Shown here in pieces: positions 21,068 through 31,735 of a stretch of DNA of 64,000 nt (positions are counted from its first letter, which is position 1; every line of letters starts with the position of its first letter). A model generated the notes under the pieces. The model did no database searches. It was not told the origin of the DNA and saw nothing but the letters and a program-made list of their open reading frames with translations. Both the position numbers and the translations under genes were made by a program. This DNA comes from Sesamum alatum (Eukaryota > Streptophyta > Magnoliopsida > Lamiales > Pedaliaceae), in assembly GCA_034509735.1 (NCBI GenBank), contig JACGWO010000002.1:41657855-41721854 (forward strand), in the 5' to 3' direction.

Positions 21068-21498
21068 CACTACAACGCGAAATAATATTAGTGATAAAAT
21101 ATTAATATATATATGCATGTATAGATATTAAGTAAGAATAATTTTTTATATTATAATTACTAGTAACAAGAATTACATATAAAAATTATTACTATAAACA
21201 ATTAGCAAAATATGTATAATATCAATTAGTAACAATGCAAATTATATAACGAAAATAAATAAACATCATAGCTAGGTCATCACATGTACGTATGTGTTAT
21301 TGATTATTTTTAATAAAAACATTATGCACGATTTTTTTTTATTAGTGACTGCGTTTGTTAGACTATTGTCATTTATAAACCTATGAAATTCATTATAATA
21401 ATAAAATAATTTTTTTAATTAATATATATAATTACTGATAATATTGAAATTATCACTTAATTATTATTGTCGCTAATGTTACCTTGTTTTATGTAGTT
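21068..21498. mobile_element. CACTA-like MITE, family C1, copy 2
   Basis: It begins CACTACAACGCGAAATAAT and ends ACCTTGTTTTATGTAGTT, with the terminal TAGTG mutated to TAGTT. Interior 'TTAGTGATAAAAT' and 'TTGTCGCTAATGTTA' match the ends of the 8626-9046 copy. TTG/TTT flanks leave the TSD unclear. Confidence 0.7.
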
Positions 21499-21950
21499 TT
21501 CGTTATATCAATATGTAGGAAAACCCCAGAACTACAAGAGTTATTTATATTGATGTCGGGGCAATCTTCTAAAGGTTTTATCAAGATCTAATACCCTCTA
21601 CCTAGCTCAATTTTAAATTGCGGATAGATCTGCATCCGCACTATTTATTCTTGTCGTTCCGACTCGTTGCTGTTCAATCAAGACCCTAATATGCATATGG
21701 ATTCACCGTGATTAATCGATTGTTTTCAAATTTGTTATTCACGTGTACTCATTCAATTCATAAAATTTATAAACATCCTCTATTCATGCTCTATGCACAA
21801 CTTTTGCTGCCCTAATAACTCATAGGATCTTAAGCCTTTCTCTTTACAACTATCTAACTTAGGTATTAGAGGCTATTCCCAGTGTGATTTTAAAATTTTT
21901 TTTTCCCTATAATTGATCTTTTTACAGGAGGAATCTAGGTGTATTTGATC
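21499..21950. other. Intergenic, no gene recognised
   Basis: It is moderately AT-rich, with C-rich stretches at 21570-21700 but no open frame or repeat family that I can name. Confidence 0.5.
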
Positions 21951-21960
21951 CATTTAAAAA

Positions 21961-22167
21961 AGGGTTTAATATAATTTACTCTCCTGTAATATCGCAAATG
22001 AGCAAATTACCCCCCATATTTTTAAAAATGAAGTCTTTTACCTCTCTAGGCTGGGAGATAAATTGTTTCATTTTAAAAAACACATAAAAGTAAATTGCTA
22101 TTTATTTTTTTATAGAGGTAATTTGCTCATTTGCAATATCATCACGGGGAATTGCTTGCATTTTTCG
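21961..22167. mobile_element. Mutator-like foldback MITE, family S, copy 1
   Basis: The direct repeat CATTTAAAAA (21951-21960 and 22168-22177), effectively a 9-10 bp TSD, brackets a 207-bp palindrome. It starts AGGGTTTAATATAATTTAC and ends TTGCTTGCATTTTTCG. The arms contain GCAAATGAGCAAATTACC and its inverse. The second copy is at 45752-46004. Confidence 0.8.
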
Positions 22168-22177
22168 CATTTAAAAA

Positions 22178-23095
22178 GTATATTTCACACTCATAACATA
22201 AATAAAATCCAAACAAAAAATAATAACATCACAAACATAATATTTATATATTCATGGAGTATCTCTCATGTTGCTGTGGTATATTTATTATGTTCACCTC
22301 TCATTAGAAAAATAAATAAAATTAACTGCAACAAAAAATCTAATATAGAAGAACAAAATCATGTGCCCATCACATAATCATTTGTCATTTACGTAGATTA
22401 CAAATTAAATTATCTACCGTTGATCACGTCCTCAGTCCTCTCTGATCTTCCATCCTTCTTCATTGTCTTTTCTCACAGTACCGTCACAAGATCTAATCAA
22501 ATCCATATTTTCTAAATAAAATGTAATTTTATATTAATTTCCATGTATCATACATTAATGTATCCTCTTTTTTCTTTCAAATTTGTTCTTTTTTTTTATT
22601 TTTATTTTTTGGACGTTTAGTATATAAATTTTTCTCAACATTAATATTTTTTTACTTTAACTACTATTATTACTCAAATATTATTATAGAAATATTATGA
22701 TCGTAGTTTGAATATTCGTTGTTTGTTTGATATTTTAATATTTATTATATGATATATATTACGTGTATAAAATTTATATTGTAAATATATGCTTTGCGAA
22801 CTATACACATGCTATATATAAATTAAAATACAAAATTAATATGATTTTAATTATATATACTTTATTATTATTGAAAACGGGGTTTTTGTTGTCCTAAAAA
22901 CTTCGATATGTTATTTTATTTTATTTATTTGTTATTTTTAACAATATCTCATCAGATGTTTAACTCTTCTTTCTCTTTGCTTAATTTTCAATTTTTTCTC
23001 ACTTCTCAACTTCAACATACTTTTAATTTTCTGCTTTTCAACATTATTAATTTATTTAATTAAAATAATGTTTTTAAAAAACAATAATTAATAAA
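22178..23095. other. AT-rich intergenic DNA
   Basis: No gene is supported. Small open frames at 22063-22377 overlap the family S MITE and have no domain. Confidence 0.6.
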
Positions 23096-23097
23096 AT

Positions 23098-23880
23098 AAA
23101 GTAAAGTACAATGGGTTCTCTTTAAATTTGTCATAATTATAAATACTCTCGCGTTGTTGAAAAATTACAAATATCTTTCTACGATTAACTATCGTTTAAC
23201 AAATACCCTTTTATAATAAGCTGTTACGAAATATATATTTGTTGGATATTCATTAATTTTAGGGATAATTTACACAACCATTCCCTAAAATTTGGTATAA
23301 TTATACATAGACCCATTGTGATTTGAAAATTTTCTTCTAGTACTCTGAAATTTGCTTCTGTCTAAAAAATAGATTCATCCGTTAGTTGAAATTCACAAAT
23401 TTTAAAAAAAAATTGAATGAAAATCAATATTTATTTTTGATACTTATCACTGACATATCGTAGATCAAACGAATTTTTTCTAACTAAACTGCCTTTACAA
23501 GAGCGAAGATATACCTTCTCAAATGCATTAACGTATGGAGATGTATAAAGATAGTTTGGTCGTAAAAATATTTATTTAACATATAATAAGTCACTAATAA
23601 GTCAATCAATGCTATATATCGATTTTTATTCAATTTTTTTGTAATATAAATAAAATCGGTGAATTTTGATTAACGAAAAAATCAATTTGTTGGTCATAAA
23701 CAAACCATAGGAATACTAAATGTATCTTTTCAAATTACAGAAAATCTACGTGTAATTACACCAAATATCAGAATAAAAAAAATATAATTATCCCTTAATT
23801 TTATCAAAATATTTATAAATTTTTAAATAATAAAAAAATAATTATGATAAACCGCACAAGAGCAAATTGCCATTTACCCT
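23098..23880. mobile_element. Foldback MITE, family Q, split by a nested insertion
   Basis: The left part, 23098-23252 ('gtaaagtacaatggg ... gtcataattataaatac'), and the right part, 23804-23880 ('aataataaaaaaataattatg'), together match the 18263-18495 element. The break coincides exactly with the family P insertion and its TSD, so the family Q element was in place first. Confidence 0.75.
23262..23794. mobile_element. Mutator-like foldback MITE, palindrome family P, copy 3 (nested)
   Basis: A perfect 9-bp TSD, TTAATTTTA, lies at 23253-23261 and 23795-23803. The 533-bp palindrome begins GGGATAATTTACACAACC and ends AAAATATAATTATCCC. Its arms carry the same phrases as the 2485 and 13676 copies. 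It is inserted in a family Q MITE. Confidence 0.9.
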
Positions 23881-24330
23881 TTTAATTAATTGTGGACAAT
23901 CAGATGACTCTAGTGTTCCCTTTTATTAATTCTGGTAACAATCAGACGACTCTAGTGTCTGATTGAGGGAGAGGAGGGGGGGGGGGGTGCGTGTTTTATG
24001 AGGGCGGGCACGTGGTGGGGCCCACGGTGGACCTTTTGTACTTATGCACGAGCGATCACATGATGCGTGATGTTACACCTCTTACTTCGCAAATTTCCGG
24101 TACACGTGTCGCCCTGTCCCTGAAGTGAAGGCAGCGAGATCACCTTTGACTGCGACGTGACATCGGCGGACCCACTTATTAGGCGAATAGCAGGCATGGG
24201 AGAGGTATCCACGGCTGGGATTCGTTGCTCACCCAACTCTTATCCTATACCCGCTTGTACTTTGTCCATATAAGCATTTACTGTCCACGTGCAACTGACC
24301 TACCCAGTCACTGTTACATTCTCACAGTGC
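23881..24330. promoter_or_regulatory. GC-rich promoter-like island without an adjacent gene
   Basis: An island starts after a poly(G) run (about 23975-23989). It contains three CACGTG G-boxes (24009-24014, 24103-24108, 24286-24291), a TGACGT-type element on the minus strand (24153-24160 reads CGACGTGA) and TTTGACT (24145-24151, W-box-like). A TATA-like CATATAAG lies near 24267-24274. The spacing resembles a stress-responsive plant promoter reading rightwards. A SINE begins at 24380 and no coding sequence follows. It may be a stranded promoter, a distal enhancer or the promoter of a non-coding RNA. Confidence 0.4.
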
Positions 24331-24379
24331 CGTTTAGATGTTTAAGTGAATTTTTGAGTTAATAATGAATTTTAATTTG

Positions 24380-24637
24380 CTGAGAAAGTTTAGCTTAGTT
24401 GTCGAAATTGAGGTCATATGATTTTATAGGTCATGAGTTCGAACCTCTGTGTGGGTTGATGTTATTTCTACTGTATAGTAAGTATGAGTTGTTGTTGTGA
24501 GAACTAAGTGTTAGTTTATGTGATATTATTGATTTAATTGTTTGTAATTGTCTTTGTTCGATATTGATAGCCGACATGACTGAATGTAATCACTTTACTT
24601 TCGATTAATAAAAAGTCATCGCTTTCAATTAAAAAAA
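24380..24637 (+). mobile_element. SINE (tRNA-derived), family A copy 3
   Basis: A 16-bp TSD, AATGAATTTTAATTTG, at 24364-24379 and 24638-24653. The A-box-like TAGCTTAGTTGTC (24391-24403) and B-box GAGTTCGAACCTC (24435-24447) are well preserved. The long 3' tail ends in an A-run (about 24629-24637) and matches the minus-strand copy at 7278-7544. Confidence 0.9.
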
Positions 24638-24679
24638 AATGAATTTTAATTTGTTATTAGAAAAGAAATGAAATTTTCT

Positions 24680-25360
24680 TTCGTTCAGAATCATGAATTC
24701 GAGTCTCACCAAACATGTGTGTATTTATTTCATTTATGTAAAATTATTGACTTAAATATATTTTTCATCCTGTTATTTTTTGCATTTTGATGGGGCTAGT
24801 CATTTATCTTTCTAGGGTAGCAAATAGGCTCTGTAACTTTTAATTTTTTCGCAATTTTGTCGGAGTTTGCAAATGTTGCTAGAAATTTTTTCTAATTTGG
24901 AGCTTTTATTCCAATTGGTCAATTCCTTCCAACATGTAATCAAATTTTCATCATGTATCTTTTATAATTTTGTATTGTAGCCATTCATGTTTTTAGGGTA
25001 GCAAATAGGTCCTGTAACCTTTAATGTTTTGCAATTTTGGTTGATTAAATTAGCCAACGGGAACAAAAGCCCCAAATAAAAATAAAATCCTGCAATATTT
25101 GTAAACTCCGACCACTGAAGGATCAAAATCGCATAAAATTAAAAAGTTACAGGACGTATTTGCTATCTTAGAAAAATAAAAGACTATAAAATACCAAAAT
25201 GCAAAAGATACATGGCAGAAATTACATTTAATCCTAATTTATTTTATGATTCTTTGTTATATTAATGTATTGATAAAATCGATGTATTGCTAAGTTGATG
25301 CTTAATTTAATTAATTATTGATGTAATCATATAATTACTGTTTCTATAACAAAAAAAAAT
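24680..25360 (+). mobile_element. SINE, family B, probably split by a foldback MITE
   Basis: The B-box-like GAATTCGAGTCTCACC (about 24692-24710) and, some 550 bp later, the tail 'cgatgtattgctaa ... attactgtttctataac' (25280-25345) followed by an A-run correspond to adjacent parts of the family B SINE at 43313-43506. The intervening 24750-25215 is a foldback element, which would explain the gap. Confidence 0.55.
24750..25215. mobile_element. Foldback MITE, family T (24.7 kb copy)
   Basis: The left arm 'ttttttgcattttgatgg ... tagggtagcaaataggctctgtaac' is inverted in the right arm 'ttacaggacgtatttgctatctta ... accaaaatgcaaaagata'. The modules 'cctgtaac' and 'ggaccaaaa' are shared with foldbacks at 30263-30600 and 45300-45620. 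The TSD is not resolved. Confidence 0.7.
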
Positions 25361-25571
25361 TGAAAACTTCATAGAGTGAAAACAAAATTCGTATTTCATT
25401 ATACATTTCTGCATTTTATACTTTATTCTAGTGATGAAATCGCATTCAGAAATATTAAATAATTGGGGATCTTAAAAGAAAATAAGTATTGTATTTATTT
25501 GAATTTTGTAGCTGATTTCACGGTAAAAAATTAAATAGTATTATTTGTTTTTTAATTAATCAAACAATACA

Positions 25572-25946
25572 GCAGAATGTTGGTCTCTACGTAATGGTCT
25601 ATTTCTTGCAAAGGAAATGAGGTTAAAGAAACTTATTATCGAAACGAATTCTCAAACTTTAATTCATATTTTATGCAGGAAGGAGCCAACACCTCAGGTA
25701 ATCATCATTTTACTCCAGGACGTATCCACAATTTTAACTGAATTTGATTCAGTTAAAATCATGTTCTGCTACAGGGAAGGGAATCGTGTTGCAGACTTTT
25801 TGACTAAGAAGGCAGCTACTTGCAGAATGACTCATACTTTTACGGACTTACCATCTTTTGCGGCAGATATAGTATATAGTGATACTAATATTGTAACTAC
25901 TCGTTTTGTATCTTCTCCTTGTGTAATGTCTTTTGGCATACGGTAA
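25572..25946 (+). pseudogene. RNase H-like (RVT_3) fragment
   Basis: An open frame without its own start begins AECWSLRNGLFLAKEM, continues IETNSQTLIHIL and ends with YREGNRVADFLTKKA. These are the typical central and C-terminal blocks of the plant RNase H-like domain found at LINE C-termini and in stand-alone plant proteins. The N-terminal catalytic Asp/Glu part is missing and the fragment starts abruptly after AT-rich DNA. It is most likely a LINE-derived relic. A stand-alone RNase H-like gene remnant is the alternative. Confidence 0.7.
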
Positions 25947-25970
25947 TATATATATATATATATATATATT
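25947..25970. repeat. (TA)n microsatellite
   Basis: About 11 TA units follow directly on the RNase H-like fragment. Confidence 0.9.
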
Positions 25971-26130
25971 GTTAAGAAAAAATAGCAAGAAATGACAAGA
26001 TTTCTGAAAAATGAAGCAAATTACCTATATTAGAATAATAGTTTTTTTAATTTTTTAAAACCCACTTAAATTTATTTCATTATTTTACAAATTAAATGGA
26101 TTTAAGAAATAATCATAGACACACAACGGT

Positions 26131-27381
26131 TGTCGGCCGTAGTTTTTGCGAGGGTGGCTAAAATATTTGTCATGGTAAAAGCCATGGCGAATGTTTTTAC
26201 CACGGCTCTTAGTCGTGGCAAATAAGTTTTTCATGCTGGAAAAACTAATTTTTGCATCGATTTTTAGTTAATCATAGTTAATAATAGCTATTTACTATTG
26301 TTTTTAATCATAATTATTAAAAAGGGTTAAAAGCAGACACCCCAACGTTTGGGTCGTTTTGCACTTTGCCCCCCAACCGTTTTTTTTTACATTCGACCCC
26401 CCAACCTTTGAGTTTTGTAGCACTTTGCCCCCCAACCATTTGTTTTTACATTTCTGGCTAATCTAATTGGAATATTCCATTGTGTGGGATGCACGCGCCT
26501 TTGGACGAGTTATGGGTTGGATAAATTTGTAATTTCATCCATCAACTTAAAAATAATAATAAAAAAAACCCAAATTTTGAGTTTTTTACTTTCCCCTCCT
26601 TCATCACTCACCTTCACCCAAATTTTCAAATTTTGGGTCTTCACATTTTCAATCACCGTCCACCTCTTCATCGCTGTCGTCCACCTACAGCAGCTGCACC
26701 ACCACCTTCGCAGCCGCCGCCCTTCTGCACAATTGTCGCCCACATCCTTGGCCTCTCATACAGTCTTTCCCCCTTCTTCAAATTTTTGGTATTTCCACTT
26801 CTCCAAATTGAGTTCCACTATTACAACCACCAACTAATTTTCCTTGAAGAAAGACCCATTTTTGAGTGGGGATTTGGTGAAGGTGGTCGGCAATGGCGTC
26901 TAAAAAAGAAGACATATTTTTGGATTATTTTTTTGGTTTTTTGATTTGGGTGCTGGGGGTGGGGGTGAAGGAGGTGGGCAGAGGCTATCTTGGGGGGCAA
27001 AGGAGGTGAGCGAAGGTGGTCGAGCAATGGCTGAAGGTGGCTGCAATGGTGGATGAAGGTGGTCAATAATGGCAAATGAAGAAGATGATATTGATATTTA
27101 GGTTTCTTTTTTTTCTCTTTTCTATATTTCTGATTTTTGGATTTTTTTTTCTTGAAATTAGGGTGTAAAATTACAATTTACCCCGCCTTTAGTCCAGTAA
27201 AAATGCGTGTCTTCACGTCCCCAGAATATTCCTATTTTATTCCCCGAAAAGTGAAAAAAAGAGTAAAGTGTTATGAAAATCAAAGGTTGGGCGATAAAGT
27301 ATAAAAAAAAAATGATTGGGGGATAAAGTGCAAAATAGTCTTATTAAAAATATAGTCAATAATAATTTTTTTTTTCTAGTG
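26131..27381. mobile_element. CACTA-like MITE, family C2, 5'-truncated and split by insertion
   Basis: 26131-26323 and 27341-27381 together match the last ~250 bp of the complete copy at 32889-33206: 'caacggttgtcggccgt', 'aaagccatggcgaatgt', 'tttgcatcgatttttagtta', then 'atagtcaataata' and the terminal TTTTCTAGTG. The left terminus is missing. The break is occupied by the element at 26324-27340. Confidence 0.75.
26324..27340. mobile_element. MULE-like element carrying gene-like GC-rich DNA (Pack-MULE candidate)
   Basis: The direct repeat TTATTAAAAA (26314-26323 and 27341-27350; 9 bp plus one chance base) marks a 1017-bp insertion. Inverted ends share TTTTGCACTTT(G/A)(C/T)CCCCCAA modules (left 26357-26376, inverse right 27310-27335). 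The interior (about 26580-27060) is rich in CACC/GGTG and GAAGGTGG, with several overlapping open frames but no recognisable domain. It may be captured gene sequence or a GC-rich palindrome, since GGTGGATGAAGG at 27050 partly mirrors the left CATCACTCACC region. Confidence 0.6.
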
Positions 27382-27954
27382 ACGTATGTGTGATTAGTTT
27401 GTGTGGCTTAGAGTTAGTAGAAGAATATGAGTGGTCAGTGCTTTTGAGCAACCTCCAATTATTCAAAGAGAGAAACAGTGAAATCCAAAGGATTTGAATT
27501 TTTGTAGTGTAGGAAATGGAAGCAAAATCTGTTGGATTTGATCATAATATGTAAGATTAAAAAAAAAAAAAAGGTGGGGCCCAGAAATCTATTAGGGATA
27601 GTGGGGGATGTAGGTGGTAGCCAACCCTGGGATTCGGGTGTCGGCTTTTTAATCCCCATTTTGTCTCCTCCAATCTTCTCCCGTCGCCTTCTTTTCTCGA
27701 AAATATATCAATATTTTTAAATCATTCGAACAAACAATTATTATAATAATTATAATACGATATATTAATAACTTTAAATCAATTAATAAATTCAAAGTAA
27801 ATAAAAACATAAAAAAATACTACTAAAATTAAATAAAATATTTACTTCTATTGAATTATAATGCACAATTTTTTGATTGTGAGACCTCAATCTCACTACT
27901 CAAGCATTGGACTGTTGGGTACCTCTTTTTCTTTTTCTTTTAGCTATTTTTGGA
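27382..27954. other. Intergenic, no gene recognised
   Basis: A short GC-richer block (27575-27690, 'gtggggcccag ... tcccgtcgcc') sits in AT-rich DNA. No coding evidence. Confidence 0.5.
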
Positions 27955-28225
27955 CACTTATATTAACACTCACTTATTTATATTTTATTTACATAAATTA
28001 TCAACGTCTTTAAAATTTACATATATACCCATAAGAAATATTAACGTCATTATACAATCATTTATGTTTTTCTGAAAATCACACATAACGCTTCGCCCCC
28101 AAAAAAGTCAATATTATAATACAAACTATCTTTAATTTTTGGTTGTTAGGGGGTGATTTTTATAATTTTGTAAAATATATTAATATTTTGTGTAAATACC
28201 ATATAAAAATTGTAAATATAATTAA
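27955..28225. mobile_element. Foldback MITE, family R, decayed copy
   Basis: Family R modules are present ('ttacataaattatcaacgtc', 'aaaatttacatatataccc', 'tacaaactatcttt', 'gtgtaaataccatata') but the termini are not clear. Confidence 0.5.
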
Positions 28226-28367
28226 TTTTCAATTTTCATTATTTGATAAATAGTCCCACTTGCTTTAGTCTTTTTTTGTTGGGCAATCCTAATCACCTTG
28301 GGTGAGTTTGGTCCAAAATTGGAGCACTTTAAATCACTTTTTAAACTCCATTGCTACGCAAATGAGA

Positions 28368-29015
28368 TCTACCTTAGTGGCGATGTTGAGCCTCCACTAT
28401 AAGAAAATAAAAAATTAACGATAAAAAAATTAAATGATAATTTTAATATTATCACTAATTATATGTATTTAGTGATAAGAATATTTATTTATCACAATAA
28501 TGAATTTTATGATTTTAATAATTACTATTATGTTGTAAAAATTATTATTAGTGACAAAAAATATGCACAAAGTTGTCACTAAATACAATTAGTGACTCAT
28601 GTACAGTAACAACCTAGTGACAATAAATAATTGTTATCACCATATTGTGTTGTCACTAAGTTGTCACTATAGATGTGTCATTAATTGTATTTAGTGATAA
28701 TTTTATACACAATTTTTGTCATTAATAATTATATAGTGACAAGATGAAAAATATTGTCACTTAATACATATTTTTAGTGACAACTTTAAAATTATCATTA
28801 AATATTTTATCACTAATATTGTATTTTCTTGTAGTGCTCGTGGATTCGAGTTCTACTAATGTGTTGGTATTGATCTACTTTAATAGTAATTGTTAGTTCA
28901 CTTTAATAATAGTTGTTAGTTAGTAATACATAGTTAATATTAGTTATTGGTGTAAATTAATTATTGATGGTTGAAAGTTATGACGTAATTGTAATCGATT
29001 CACTAAAAAAATAAA
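28368..29015 (+). mobile_element. SINE split by a CACTA MITE
   Basis: An A-box-like CTTAGTGGCGATGTTGAG (28374-28391) is separated from the B-box-like GGATTCGAGTTCTAC (28841-28855) by the CACTA MITE at 28395-28836. Removing the insertion and one copy of its CTC duplication restores normal SINE spacing. The 3' part runs to an A-rich end near 29010. Confidence 0.6.
28395..28836. mobile_element. CACTA-like MITE, family C1, copy 3
   Basis: It begins CACTATAAGAAAATAAAAAA and ends TTTTCTTGTAGTG, with a 3-bp TSD CTC (28392-28394 and 28837-28839). Interior GTCACTAAATACAATTAGTG modules match the 8626 copy, inverted in part. It is inserted in a SINE. Confidence 0.88.
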
Positions 29016-29744
29016 TTACAACGGCAAGAACATTTGATGTGTAGTTTATATTTAAAATAATTTTTGGTCTATCATGCTCTTAAAAGTGTATGACAATTTC
29101 TGGTATAATTACTTTTGAATTGTTCAACACAATAATTTGCATTTTGTAAAAAATAAATTTGAAATTTTGGCCAACCACAGTTTTATAAAATTAATTACTA
29201 TAAAAAATCAATTAGACGAAATTATTTCTGTTATGATTAATTATTCAAAAATTAAGGTAAACTCATCGTAGGTCTATTAATGAGTGGTTTCCAAAGATAC
29301 CAATTGAAAAGCTTGCATGGGAGGACAAAAAGTTTAGGGTGTGGGGCTCTATGCCTCCATTTCCTTGTCCTAGTCCCAACCATGATCTCAAGGTTCAACT
29401 GACTCAAATGATTTTCTTTCATTTCTTTTAAAAAAAATATAATTATAATTATATTATAAAATTTAATTATTAATAATCAATATACATCGAGAAGCAATAT
29501 CAAATATGCATAACTAAACCAATAATTGTTATTATATTATCAAAACCAAATATGTATAATTAAACAATAACCATTATTAAAGTAGACCAACACTCACACT
29601 ACTAAAAAAATGTAACATGACAAATCCGCTTGAGTAAGATGCATTTATTTAGATTTTTAAATAAATATGTTGCAATATAGATAGGGCCCGGTGAAGCACG
29701 ACTTTTCCTTTATCGGGCCACAAATAATCATAAATGTTGATAGT
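29016..29744. other. AT-rich intergenic DNA
   Basis: No gene is supported. 29440-29600 contains reverse-strand SINE-like phrases ('aataatcaatatacatcgag', 'accaacactcacactac') without boundaries. Confidence 0.5.
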
Positions 29745-30080
29745 GATTAAACAAATCAAATTGAGTCAAATACGTTACTGTTCAAACCCCTTTATATTAC
29801 TATGTCTTGAAAAAATGACTTGCATCTTGTTTTTTTTATCGAGACAAACCTTATATTAATCGAATACGAATCGTACTCGAATAGTTTGATATTTTTATAT
29901 ATATATATATATATTATTTTTATAACTAATCAATCGAGATCGAGTCAAACTAAAAATCTTAGTGAACAAAAAGTTTTGTTCAAGCTTGGGTTATTAAATT
30001 TAATGAATCGATTTCAAACGAACTTTTATGGATGATCTCAATCGAGTATCAAATAGTTTGATTTAATTTTTCAATCCTAA
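29745..30080. mobile_element. hAT-like foldback MITE, family U, copy 1 (decayed)
   Basis: It shares with 46744-47065 and 58234-59018 the phrases 'gtcaaatacgttactgttcaaa', 'cgagatcgagtcaaact', 'aattta(a)tgaatcgatttcaaacg' and 'tcaatcgagtatc'. It contains a (TA)n run at 29898-29914. Confidence 0.6.
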
Positions 30081-30262
30081 AGATTGATCATCATTAAGCC
30101 TTTATTTTGATAAATATTCTTTTTTTTATTGGTTAATTTATTGTTTAATGGTGGGAACCATTCAATTAATTTATGGTAGGACATAAAATCTAGTGGTGAC
30201 TCGAAAAGGACAGCCATGGCTAATGTTTCTTGTCACTTCCTGCATGTTTTTTTTTTTTTTTA

Positions 30263-30600
30263 AATTATATTTTTAATCCTATAATTTTATGTCATTAATA
30301 TTTTTGGTTCTATAACTTACTTCATTTACACATTTAGTTTTTTTTGACGAATTTAGTCCAACACATATCAGATTTGGTCCTTTTTTGGCCAAATTAGTCA
30401 ACACATTGGTCCTAACGACATATAATTACAGGACCAAAAATGATATTTATTGAGTGAGAATAGGATCAAAATTGCTAAGACATGATTAAATTTGTCAAAA
30501 AAAGACCAAATGTGAGATGCTCAACACTAAATTCGTCAAAAAAGGACTAAATGTGTAAATAGAGTAAATTACAAGACCAAAAATACTAACGCCCTATAAT
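30263..30600. mobile_element. Foldback MITE, family T (30.3 kb copy)
   Basis: The left arm 'ctataattttatgtcattaa' pairs with the right arm 'ctaacgccctataattatag', and 'acacatttagtttttttttgacg' pairs with 'cgtcaaaaaaggactaaatgtg'. It contains 'ggaccaaaaatg' modules. A (TA)n run follows at 30606-30632. Confidence 0.75.
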
Positions 30601-30944
30601 TATAGGACCAAAAATATATATATATATATATATATTTTTTTTTTCTTACCTAGAGAAGATTAGGGGCTTCATGAACCCTAATTGCATGGTGTGTCGGAAA
30701 GTGAAGTGTTGATACCTAACTTCTAATTTAAATAGTCTGTTGGAATAAGAGCAATTACACCCAACCTTAGATGTTTTGTCTTATAGCAAGTCTGAAATAT
30801 CGAGTGCTCAAATTCTGAATTAAAATCTCATCAAACATGTGAGTATTTAGTTTATTTTAAATTAAAATAATATTCATTTATAAAATATTTTTTTTAGGGG
30901 GTAAAAGAATAAAAAATTGAAAAAAACATATAGAAAAAGCAATA

Positions 30945-31735
30945 ATTAAGAGGGTGTTCGACTAAACTCTTTTAGAACATCTTATGAGATGTTTTCAGAA
31001 TTTCTAAAATATTAGATATTTATTTTAAGAATAAACTCTTAGAGTGTTGTATAAAATAAGATTTCGGTGCTTGTAAGATGAGAGCAGAGCAATTGTATAG
31101 ATAATATGATCTTCAAAATTGAAGAAATTTGTTAAAATCATAAAAATAAGTTAGGAACACTTTCCTTTTCTAAAATGAGCTTATAAACTTTAACATCATC
31201 CTCTCAAAAACTACTAACAACGTTTTTTTATTTTTTAATCCAATAAACATCATTCTTTAAAATATTTAGGAATAATTACACCACACTCCTCTGAGACTTG
31301 GTATAATTACACGTAGACCCTCTATGATTTAAAAAGTTACATTCAGTACCATTGACATTTATTTTCATTCAATAAGTAGATCCATCCGTTAGTCAAAATT
31401 CACCGAATTGCTGATATTATCAAACAAATTGAAGGAAAATTCATATTTACCATCGATTGACTTATTACTTTTATTGCAAGTCAAACAAATCTTTACTGAT
31501 CAAACTACTCTTATAAGAGTGAAAATTATAAAAATAAATTAGAAACATCTTACTTTTTTAAAAGAGTTTATAAACCCCTAATTTCAAATTTCTTGACCCA
31601 ACTACCCCATTCATTAAAAAAATTATTAAATAATTTTAACATTTTATAAATTCTAAAATATCTTGTAAGATATTCAGAAAAAGCTTATAAGCTCAGTCAA
31701 ATCCACTGCACTAATTGGTTAAGGTGACTGAAAAG
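30945..31735. mobile_element. Possible hAT-like MITE carrying a truncated family P element
   Basis: The outer ends GGGTGTTCGACTAAACTC (30953) and AAGCTTATAAGCTCAGTCAAATCC (31683-31706) are imperfect inverted repeats. Inside, 31269-31540 is the left half of a family P foldback (GGAATAATTACACC, 'gtagaccctctatgattt', 'aataagtagatccatccg'). That half is bracketed by a diverged direct repeat ('aaaatcataaaaataagttag' at 31136; 'aaaattataaaaataaattag' at 31522), hinting at a local duplication. Confidence 0.55.

Noticed and set aside
26484..27075. Four overlapping 77-117 codon frames on both strands
   Set aside because: They are low-complexity His/Pro/Ser-rich products of a GC-rich transposon interior. 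The frames conflict and have no recognisable domain.
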